Shown here: positions 1 to 5,381 of the stretch, in pieces
Layout: each line of letters opens with the position of its first letter
How positions within the stretch are numbered: the first letter of the stretch is position 1
NCBI GenBank assembly: GCA_030624545.1
Contig: JAUXJX010000171.1
Span: 1-5,381, forward strand
Length of the DNA: 5,381 bases
Direction of reading: 5' to 3'
DNA from: Bacteroidota bacterium
GTDB lineage: Bacteria; Zhuqueibacterota; JdFR-76; DREG01
Made by a program: the position numbers and the translations under genes
The notes under the pieces: generated by a model
Told to the model about the DNA's origin: nothing
The model's input: only the letters and a program-made list of their open reading frames with translations
The model's database searches: none

Positions 1-698
1 ACCGGCACCTCTGCCGTTGGAATCAGGAAGAGATCATCCTGTTCGACGAGGTACATATCATCTTCCAATTTTGGTAATTGACCCGCGCCAAACATGGCAT
101 CGCGGCGCGCCATGAATGGCGGGGAGATTTCCTGATAATCCTGTCCGATATGGAGATCCAGCATGAAATTAATCAAAGAGCGCTCGAGCAGCGCCCCCAC
201 GTTACGAAAGAGGGCGAAATTAGAACCCGATATCCGGGAGGCGCCTTCGAAATCCAGCAGCCCCAGCCTGTCACCTAATTCCCAATGAGGCTGGGGTTTA
301 AAATCAAATTCTCGCTTTTCTCCCCAGGATTTTACTTCAAGATTTTCCGTTTCATCACCAATAGGAACAGATTGGTGTGGGATATTGGGTATCCAGGACA
401 TAATATCCTGCATCTCGGTATCGATCTTGCTGAAATCCTCTTCAAACGCTTTTATGTCCAGGGCGACCTTCTTCATCTCAGCGGGAAGCGAACCGGCGTC
501 TTTGCCGTCTTTCTTTAACTGTCCAATCTCTTTAGACGCCACATTGCGCTGATGCTTTAGCTTTTCGATTTTGGCAAGTAATTCTCGCTTCTGTTCGTCC
601 AACACGAGCAGGCGATCCACATCAGCCTTTTCATTTTTATTGGTGATGGCTTGCTTTACTAAATCGGATTTATCGCGGACAAACTTTATGTCAAGCAT
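1..698 (-). CDS. serS: Seryl-tRNA synthetase, N-terminal part (cut by left window edge)
   Basis: Class II aminoacyl-tRNA synthetase that charges tRNA-Ser (and tRNA-Sec) with serine in the cytoplasm. I translated 232 complete codons; the usual bacterial length is about 420-430, so roughly the last 190 residues lie off the left edge. The protein begins MLDIKFVRD, the typical SerRS N-terminus. Residues about 27-105 are charged and heptad-like and fit the long antiparallel coiled-coil arm that contacts the tRNA variable loop. The catalytic domain then starts: SRISGSNF near 154-161, the class II motif 1 region with conserved prolines (ISPPF, 191-195), MFGAGQLPK (202-210), and the serine-binding TAE (228-230) at the very edge. 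The ATG at 698-696 is 37 bases past the aminotransferase stop. Only a distant AAGG sits upstream, 12 bases away, and it overlaps a candidate promoter -10 box. No frameshift is seen. The family assignment is secure. Confidence 0.96.
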   Translation of the reverse strand, partial: MLDIKFVRDKSDLVKQAITNKNEKADVDRLLVLDEQKRELLAKIEKLKHQRNVASKEIGQLKKDGKDAGSLPAEMKKVALDIKAFEEDFSKIDTEMQDIMSWIPNIPHQSVPIGDETENLEVKSWGEKREFDFKPQPHWELGDRLGLLDFEGASRISGSNFALFRNVGALLERSLINFMLDLHIGQDYQEISPPFMARRDAMFGAGQLPKLEDDMYLVEQDDLFLIPTAEVP

Positions 699-711
699 AC
701 GATGGGAAAAC

Positions 712-739
712 CTTATATTTCAAAAAACCGGAAAGTCAA
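712..739 (-). promoter_or_regulatory. Candidate sigma70-type promoter for serS
   Basis: On the minus strand TTGACT (739-734) matches the -35 consensus at 5 of 6 positions, and TATAAG (717-712) matches the -10 consensus at 5 of 6. They are 16 bases apart, with a T-run in the spacer. The -35 box overlaps the TGA stop of the preceding aminotransferase gene. Transcription would be expected to start around 706-704, leaving only about 6-8 bases before the serS ATG. This would let a housekeeping gene be expressed independently of the polysaccharide operon. The call is by consensus match only; AT-rich gaps can match by chance. Confidence 0.45.
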
Positions 740-1860
740 ACCATAGCCTGTTCGTGGATGCGATAATATGCCTGGATCTGCTCAACAACATAATCCTGGT
801 GACCCCTGGGCAATTCCGGATACATTGGCAGGGACAAGACACTTCTGGAAGCCCGTTCGGAGACAGGAAAATCTCCTTCACCATAACCCAGGTACTTATA
901 TGCCGGCTGCAAATGCAGCGGGATCGGATAATGCAGGCCGGTGGCAATTTCTTTTTTGCTGAGGAATTCTCGAAGTCCATCGCGGTCTTCTACCTGAATT
1001 GTATATTGATGATAAGTATGCGTATTTTCCGGAGCGGTGTATGGACAGACGACATTTTCCAGACCGCTCAAAAGCTCGGTATATCGCGCCCCGTTGTTGC
1101 GCCGCATTTCGTTCCAGGTGTCTATGTATTTCAACTTAACACCGAGGACTGCTGCCTGTATGGTGTCGAGCCGACTGTTCACGCCAAGGTATTTGTGGTC
1201 ATATTTGTTTTCGGAACCGTGATTACGAACCTTAATGATTCTTTCCGCCAGGTCATCGTCATCCGTTAATACTGCGCCGGCGTCGCCATAAGCGCCAAGG
1301 TTCTTTCCCGGGAAAAAGCTGATGCAGCCGGCGTTGGCCATGGTGCAGGTTTTCCGGCCTTTATAGGTGGCCCCAATAGCCTGGGCACAATCTTCAATTA
1401 CGAATAGACCATGTTTGGCGGCAATATCCATAATCGGGTCCATGTCAGCCGACTGGCCGTACAGATGCACCGGGACGATCGCTTTGGTTTTGCCGGTAAT
1501 TTTGGACTCAATTTGACCGGGATCTATACAGTAAGTCTTCGGGTCGATATCGACAAACACGGGCCTGAGCCCAAGAAGCACCATCACTTCCACCGTGGCC
1601 ACGAAGGTCATGGGAACCGAAATGATCTCGTCTCCTTTTTCCAAACCCAGTGCCATCATGCTTAGCTGCAGGGCATCTGTGCCCGAGGCACAGCCCAACG
1701 CGTGCTTTACTCCATGGTACTCGGCAAACCTTTTCTCAAACTCGCCGTTGGTCTTACCAAAGACAAAATGTCCACTGTCAAGAACCGAGTGAATCGCTTC
1801 ATCTATCTCTTCTTTGATCTGTTGATATTGGACAACCAGATCGACCATTGTTACCTTCAT
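736..1860 (-). CDS. DegT/DnrJ/EryC1 family PLP-dependent sugar-nucleotide aminotransferase
   Basis: Fold-type I aminotransferase, 374 aa, the normal length for the family. It would transfer an amino group, usually from glutamate, to a keto-sugar nucleotide in the cytoplasm. Visible motifs: GTDAL (60-64) for phosphate/PLP binding, VIEDCAQ (154-160) with D157 for the pyridine nitrogen and Q160, and SFFPGKNLGAYGD (181-193) with the Schiff-base lysine K186. GVNSRLDTIQAA (226-237) and LHYPIPLHLQPAY (309-321) are also present. These match the layout of 3-keto-sugar aminotransferases such as WbpE, FdtB and DesV, and by eye the protein is most like WbpE. The exact substrate cannot be read from the sequence. 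The oxidoreductase three genes upstream is a plausible supplier of the keto substrate. The start is well set: GGAGG lies 8 bases before the ATG, in a 19-base gap after the priming transferase. Family assignment is very secure; a C3-amination role is inference. Confidence 0.95.
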   Translation of the reverse strand: MKVTMVDLVVQYQQIKEEIDEAIHSVLDSGHFVFGKTNGEFEKRFAEYHGVKHALGCASGTDALQLSMMALGLEKGDEIISVPMTFVATVEVMVLLGLRPVFVDIDPKTYCIDPGQIESKITGKTKAIVPVHLYGQSADMDPIMDIAAKHGLFVIEDCAQAIGATYKGRKTCTMANAGCISFFPGKNLGAYGDAGAVLTDDDDLAERIIKVRNHGSENKYDHKYLGVNSRLDTIQAAVLGVKLKYIDTWNEMRRNNGARYTELLSGLENVVCPYTAPENTHTYHQYTIQVEDRDGLREFLSKKEIATGLHYPIPLHLQPAYKYLGYGEGDFPVSERASRSVLSLPMYPELPRGHQDYVVEQIQAYYRIHEQAMV

Positions 1861-1868
1861 GCGTACTT

Positions 1869-1873
1869 CCTCC
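1869..1873 (-). promoter_or_regulatory. Ribosome binding site of the aminotransferase gene
   Basis: GGAGG (within CTGGAGGAAG) lies 8 bases before the ATG at 1860-1858. It is the only strong Shine-Dalgarno sequence among the four visible gene starts. It fixes this start and suggests the aminotransferase is translated efficiently on its own, unlike its poorly led neighbours. Confidence 0.85.
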
Positions 1874-1879
1874 AGACTG

Positions 1880-3280
1880 TCATCGTCCCTTCCCGCGAAG
1901 AACCGTGTAAATTGTGTTCAGAATGATCTTCAAATCCATCTTCAGGGACATATTCGCCAGGTAAAATAGATCATATTGAAGTTTTTTCCTCACGTCGTCG
2001 AGCGACTGATCATACACATGTTTGATTTGCGCCCACCCGGTGATTCCTGGCCGAACTCGAAGACGCCGGCCATAATAAGGAACTTCCTTCTTCAGTTTTT
2101 CGACAAAATATGGCCGTTCCGGCCGTGGGCCTACCAGGCTCATATCTCCTTTGAGAATATTGATTAGCTGGGGGATTTCATCGAGGCGGGGTTTGCGCAA
2201 AATTCTACCAACCCGCGTGATGCGTGGATCATCCCTATCGGCCCAAACCGGTCCGGTCATTGATTCTGCATCATGAAGCATGGAACGAAATTTACGGATG
2301 CGAAAATTTCTACCATTTCTGCCAACCCGATCCTGACGGTAAAGGGCCGGACCTTTTGAATCCAGCTTGATTGCAATGGCCATCACAAGCCAGATCGGAG
2401 AGAATAACAGGAGAACAACCAGGGAAACGAATACGTCAAAGGAACGTTTGATGCGTCGTTCCCAGGCCGGCATCAATTCCGGCAGGATCTCGATGAGGGG
2501 AAAACCATAAATCTGATTGGTCTTCGCCTGGCCTACAACAATATCATACAAATCGGGAACGATCTTCAGGTTAACGCTGTGTCCATTGCAAGAGCCGATG
2601 ATATCGATGACCCTCTGTCGTTCATTGTGTTCCAGGGCGATCAGCACTTCTTCAACTTCATGTTTATGCATCAGACTATCCAGTTCTGACAGATCTCCCA
2701 AGTTTGAGATCTTCGATTCATGTGGCGTCGGACGTTCAGGCTCAACGGAAACCATACCGACAACACGGTAGCCAAGGGCCGGGTAGTCCTGCACCCGGTC
2801 ATACAACTCCATGGCTTTGCTGCCATTTCCCACAATAAGGGTATTCCGGACGCCGACGCCCTTTTCCAACAGTTTTCTTTGGATGGTACGCAGCGTCATT
2901 CTACCGGTGCAAACCGTCAGGCACATGGCGAGCCAATAGGTGACGATCAGGGCACGGCTCATGGGCATGGGATTTTCGACATCGCCGGGCAGGTCAAGGG
3001 TTACCAAGAATATGATAAAAATGCCCAAGCTGATCGTTTTGATCAAGGTCACGAATTCATCAAACCGCGACTGGGCATACCAGGACCGATATAAGCCAAA
3101 GAATATGAAAAGGAGCAGCCAGAATATATATATGATGGCCGAAATCAGCGCCAAATCACTTGCGGGCACGCCGGTGAGAAAACCAAGTTTTTCGCGGAGG
3201 AGAACCCAAATGAGAATGGCGAGATGTATGGCAAGAAGATCACTCGAAAATAAGAGGAAGCGTTCTATATTTCTAGGCAT
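1880..3280 (-). CDS. Undecaprenyl-phosphate sugar phosphotransferase (priming transferase, WbaP/EPS type)
   Basis: Integral inner-membrane enzyme that moves a hexose-1-phosphate from a UDP-sugar to undecaprenyl phosphate, the first step in building a polysaccharide repeat unit. It has 466 aa, the expected length for the long polyprenyl-phosphate transferases. N-terminal hydrophobic segments lie near 8-28, 44-63, 82-95 and 108-124. A central Rossmann-like domain (about 145-260) opens with [10 protein letters not shown]. The C-terminal bacterial sugar transferase domain starts at KRSFDVFVS (278-286), has a hydrophobic re-entrant helix to about 305, then KFRSM (330-334), the catalytic Asp-Glu pair in RLDEIPQ (D367, E368), VGPRPERP (383-390) and [10 protein letters not shown] (410-419). 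P364 just before the catalytic motif replaces the more usual T, L or S; its effect is unknown. The start lies 6 bases after the GT2 stop, in the same frame, with no clear ribosome binding site, so translational coupling is likely. The donor sugar (Glc, Gal or other) cannot be told. Confidence 0.95.
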   Translation of the reverse strand: MPRNIERFLLFSSDLLAIHLAILIWVLLREKLGFLTGVPASDLALISAIIYIFWLLLFIFFGLYRSWYAQSRFDEFVTLIKTISLGIFIIFLVTLDLPGDVENPMPMSRALIVTYWLAMCLTVCTGRMTLRTIQRKLLEKGVGVRNTLIVGNGSKAMELYDRVQDYPALGYRVVGMVSVEPERPTPHESKISNLGDLSELDSLMHKHEVEEVLIALEHNERQRVIDIIGSCNGHSVNLKIVPDLYDIVVGQAKTNQIYGFPLIEILPELMPAWERRIKRSFDVFVSLVVLLLFSPIWLVMAIAIKLDSKGPALYRQDRVGRNGRNFRIRKFRSMLHDAESMTGPVWADRDDPRITRVGRILRKPRLDEIPQLINILKGDMSLVGPRPERPYFVEKLKKEVPYYGRRLRVRPGITGWAQIKHVYDQSLDDVRKKLQYDLFYLANMSLKMDLKIILNTIYTVLRGKGR

Positions 3281-3286
3281 TGTATT

Positions 3287-4312
3287 TTAGTGACGTGATC
3301 TGAAAAGTCCCACCAGAAAGCCCGCTCCAAAACAGAGCTGCATGGCCATAAATGCCAGCGGGAGCACGGGCAGATATTTCAAGCCGGATCGCAGCGTAGC
3401 CGAAGCTGTAGCCATCAACAGGTAAACGCCGTATGCAATCCACAATATTACAAAAACCGACCGGAAATATCCATCAAAAAATGACAATATACCTGTGCCG
3501 GCCAAAAGAAAAACAAAGGCGGCGGGGATTAAATGAAGTACTCTTAAAGCATCGATATGTTTCTTAACCACATTTACCCGAAGCATGCCATATCGAAAGA
3601 ATTGCCCGGCCAGGCGGGAAAGGCTGCTTCGCGGCAAGTAATAGGAAATGATATCCGGGGAAAAAAATATGTTGTGTCCGGCCTTTCGAATTCTCCAGTT
3701 AAATTCAGCATCTTCAGAAATGATGACATCTTCATCGAAGTATCCAACTTCCTCAAAAAGACTGCGATGATATGCGGCATACACGACCGTATCCACGTAG
3801 CCGGCTTTGCGCTTATAGCGGTAAGGCGCGCTCATAATTCCAAAAGGCGATGCCATGGCGCTGCCTATGGATTGCTGAACATATGTCTTACCGGTGTTAA
3901 ATTGAGTTCCTCCAACACACGGGACGGCTTTCTCAAGCATGTATCGTATATTGTTTGAAATAAAGTCTTCCTTCACCCGGCTGTGGGCGCCCAAAATGAT
4001 GATCACCTCCCCTTTGGCCGCTTTGGCGCCTATGTTGAGTGACTTGGCCGTCAGCCGATCCGGATTTGAAAGAAGCCGGATATCGGAAAACTTTCGGGAG
4101 TAATTCTCAACAATTTGGCGGCTGCCATCCGTAGATTCGCCATCTACCACACAAATCTCTATTTTTTCGCCTGGATATTTCTGCTCCAGCAGAGAATCAA
4201 GGCACCCGCATATGTTATTGATCTCATTGTACATTGGAACGACAACTGAGACCAGTGGCGTGTCCGAGGATAAAAAAGTCTTTCTTGCCGGCTTAGTATC
4301 TGTTGCGTTCAT
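3287..4312 (-). CDS. Glycosyltransferase family 2, ExoA-like, with C-terminal membrane helices
   Basis: Inverting GT-A glycosyltransferase of 341 aa, expected to add a sugar to the lipid-linked repeat unit at the cytoplasmic face of the inner membrane. An 18-residue polar lead precedes the first strand and nucleotide-binding motif VSVVVPMYNE (21-30). ICVVDGESTDGS (53-64) carries D57. The DXD-equivalent site reads LGAHS (107-111), with Gly where an Asp is usual. SPFGI (155-159) and DTVVYAAYHR (174-183) are typical of ExoA-type enzymes. ISEDAEFNWRIRKAG (198-212) holds the ED catalytic-base motif, and QFFRYG (237-242) stands in the QxxRW position. Hydrophobic segments near 260-279, 284-304 and 313-336 should anchor the protein. 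Acceptor and donor are unknown; similarity to the succinoglycan glucosyltransferase ExoA is by recognition only. The ATG is chosen because an in-frame TGA lies shortly upstream and no later start keeps the first strand. The only purine-rich leader, AGGGA, is 15 bases away. Confidence 0.93.
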   Translation of the reverse strand: MNATDTKPARKTFLSSDTPLVSVVVPMYNEINNICGCLDSLLEQKYPGEKIEICVVDGESTDGSRQIVENYSRKFSDIRLLSNPDRLTAKSLNIGAKAAKGEVIIILGAHSRVKEDFISNNIRYMLEKAVPCVGGTQFNTGKTYVQQSIGSAMASPFGIMSAPYRYKRKAGYVDTVVYAAYHRSLFEEVGYFDEDVIISEDAEFNWRIRKAGHNIFFSPDIISYYLPRSSLSRLAGQFFRYGMLRVNVVKKHIDALRVLHLIPAAFVFLLAGTGILSFFDGYFRSVFVILWIAYGVYLLMATASATLRSGLKYLPVLPLAFMAMQLCFGAGFLVGLFRSRH

Positions 4313-4391
4313 ATTCGGGCAATCAATTCCCTGTCAGTTCTTTGTTCGCCGATCTGTCTCAGGTGAGGCAACTCCTGGAATCCCAACCTGC
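4313..4391 (-). other. 79-base spacer between oxidoreductase and glycosyltransferase genes
   Basis: This is the longest gap in the window. No convincing promoter pair or T-tailed terminator hairpin is visible. A modest imperfect hairpin can be drawn around CAGGAGTTGCCTCACCTG (about 4374-4357), too weak to call a regulatory element. One reading frame is open right through and ends in a TGA that overlaps the glycosyltransferase ATG; see the findings. The gap is short enough that the two genes are probably co-transcribed. Confidence 0.6.
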
Positions 4392-5381
4392 TCAGTCTTC
4401 GCTCAAGCTCTCCACATTGACGATTTGGCCCCCATTCTTCAGGGAGTACTCAGCAGCCTCCAACGCCTTCACGACCCGCAATCCGTCGGAACCGTCGGAT
4501 TTAGGAGTTGAGCCATTCTCACAACAGTCGACGAAATGCCCCATCTCCTTGCGCAGCGGCTCATAGGAATCCAGGCGTGGGCTCAGAACATCACCGGAGC
4601 GATAGCTCAGATGATATTCGCCGAAGGTTTCCGGATCTGTGTAATCAACCCCTTTGTCGAAAACTTTGACTTTTTCACTGGTTTCGGTATCGTCGTAAAC
4701 CAGCATTTTCTCAGATCCCACAATGGTCGTGCGCCGCAACTTGCTCGGCGCCAGCCAGCTTACCTGCACATTGGCGATACATCCCGACGGAAATTCAAGA
4801 TTTATGAAGGCAACATCCGGAATATCTCGCTGCACGTAATCCTTCCCCATTGCCGAGACATAGGCCGGCTGTTCGTTTAGCCAGAAAAAGATGCAGGAGA
4901 AATCGTGAGGCGCCAAATCCCAGATCACGCTAACATCCTTTTGGTGAAGCCCCAGGTTTACGCGTGATGAACTGATATAAAAGATCTCACCCAGCTCGTT
5001 TTTGTCCAGAATTTCTCTGATCTTGAGTACCGGCGGGCTGTATTCGAAGGTATGGCCGACCATCAAAACGCGCCCGCGCGCTTCGGCCAGCTTGATAAGC
5101 ACCCCCGCCTCCTCGCGGTTCGCAGTAAATGGTTTTTCTATGAAGACGTGCTTGTTCGCTTCCAATGCCATTTTCGCCAATGGGAAATGGCTCGATACCG
5201 GCGTGGCGATAACCACCGCAGATATGCTATCGTCCGCCAGAACAGCACTAAAATCCTCTGTCGTTTCTACCGTCGGATAGCGGTTTTTGACGCGTTGAAG
5301 CTTATTCGGGTCGAGATCACAGGCAACCAATCGCTCACAACGGTGAAGCTCGTAGAGGTTTCTCAATAAATTCGGGCCCCA
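4392..5381 (-). CDS. Gfo/Idh/MocA family NAD(P)-dependent oxidoreductase, N-terminus cut by right window edge
   Basis: Sugar or sugar-nucleotide dehydrogenase of the Gfo/Idh/MocA family. The open frame continues to the right edge: 329 residues are present, beginning WGPNLLRN, the second half of the family's nucleotide-binding loop (usually GxGYWGPNLxRNF). Roughly the first 10-15 residues, including the GxG turn, are therefore outside. The TTG at 5366-5364 is an internal leucine codon. Numbering from the edge: ACDLDP (20-25) ends the second Rossmann strand with its cofactor-selecting acidic residue; IATPVSSH (58-65) follows; the catalytic lysine motif EKP is at 82-84; GHTFEYSP (109-116); and DLAPHD (155-160) supplies the family's DxxxH catalytic pair, D155 and H159. 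The C-terminal half is the usual beta-sheet substrate domain. Within this cluster a role in oxidising a nucleotide sugar for the downstream aminotransferase is plausible, as in the WbpB-WbpE pair, but the protein does not closely resemble WbpB itself. The substrate is not known. Confidence 0.94.
   Translation of the reverse strand, partial: WGPNLLRNLYELHRCERLVACDLDPNKLQRVKNRYPTVETTEDFSAVLADDSISAVVIATPVSSHFPLAKMALEANKHVFIEKPFTANREEAGVLIKLAEARGRVLMVGHTFEYSPPVLKIREILDKNELGEIFYISSSRVNLGLHQKDVSVIWDLAPHDFSCIFFWLNEQPAYVSAMGKDYVQRDIPDVAFINLEFPSGCIANVQVSWLAPSKLRRTTIVGSEKMLVYDDTETSEKVKVFDKGVDYTDPETFGEYHLSYRSGDVLSPRLDSYEPLRKEMGHFVDCCENGSTPKSDGSDGLRVVKALEAAEYSLKNGGQIVNVESLSED

Noticed and set aside
720..740. 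T-run after the aminotransferase stop as a possible intrinsic terminator
   Set aside because: The six Ts (727-722) follow CCGG, but there is no stable GC-rich hairpin directly before them. The run fits better as a promoter spacer.
571..1269. 232-codon open frame on the plus strand
   Set aside because: It is antisense to the start of serS and to the C-terminal half of the aminotransferase, both of which carry clear family motifs. The translation shows no recognisable domain, so it is a shadow frame.
2105..2135. GC-rich self-complementary run (ggccgttccggccgtgggcc) as a possible regulatory palindrome
   Set aside because: It encodes the conserved VGPRPERP motif of the priming transferase; the symmetry follows from Pro, Gly and Arg codons.
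3281..3289. Glycosyltransferase and priming transferase in the same frame, split by one TAA, as a possible broken fusion
   Set aside because: Each has a natural N- and C-terminus and normal family length, and the next gene starts with its own ATG two codons later. This is ordinary tight operon packing.
3557..3958. 133-codon plus-strand open frame (also 116 codons at 2940-3290 and 124 at 2720-3094)
   Set aside because: All lie opposite well-supported minus-strand coding sequence (glycosyltransferase and priming transferase) and have no recognisable protein features.
4357..4374. Imperfect hairpin in the spacer before the glycosyltransferase as a terminator or attenuator
   Set aside because: The stem is short and bulged and has no following T-run.

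Overview
The window is densely packed and every supported gene lies on the minus strand, so transcription runs from right to left. It looks bacterial. The content is a surface-polysaccharide (exopolysaccharide, capsule or O-antigen type) gene cluster that runs directly into a housekeeping gene, serS. Base composition is moderate, with G+C around one half. Nothing in the sequence fixes the taxon. The combination of a WbaP/EPS-type membrane priming transferase, an ExoA-like glycosyltransferase and 3-amino-sugar enzymes suits a Gram-negative-type, non-enteric environmental bacterium, but that is inference.

Layout in transcription order: (1) 5381-4392, a Gfo/Idh/MocA NAD(P)-dependent sugar oxidoreductase whose N-terminus lies beyond the right edge. 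(2) A 79-base spacer. (3) 4312-3287, a family 2 glycosyltransferase of ExoA type with C-terminal membrane helices. (4) A 6-base gap, then 3280-1880, a polyprenyl-phosphate hexose-1-phosphate transferase that primes repeat-unit assembly. (5) A 19-base gap holding a strong ribosome binding site, then 1860-736, a DegT/DnrJ/EryC1 PLP-dependent sugar-nucleotide aminotransferase. (6) A 37-base gap, then 698-1, the N-terminal half of seryl-tRNA synthetase, cut by the left edge. A sigma70-like promoter (TTGACT, 16 bases, TATAAG) starts over the aminotransferase stop codon and may give serS its own, nearly leaderless, transcript.

How the genes could work together: the dehydrogenase would oxidise a hydroxyl on a nucleotide sugar and the aminotransferase would convert the ketone to an amine, giving an amino-deoxy sugar nucleotide. 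The priming transferase would load the first sugar phosphate onto undecaprenyl phosphate at the inner membrane, and the GT2 enzyme would add a later sugar. An N-acetyltransferase, flippase, polymerase and further glycosyltransferases would be expected nearby but are not in this window.

I found no RNA genes, insertion sequences, CRISPR arrays or sizeable repeats, and no gene-free stretch longer than 79 bases. I see no evidence of a novel system. The most useful observations are the serS promoter, the missing acidic residue at the GT2 DXD-like position, the unexplained open frame that overlaps the GT2 start, and an internal TTG that could be mistaken for the oxidoreductase start.
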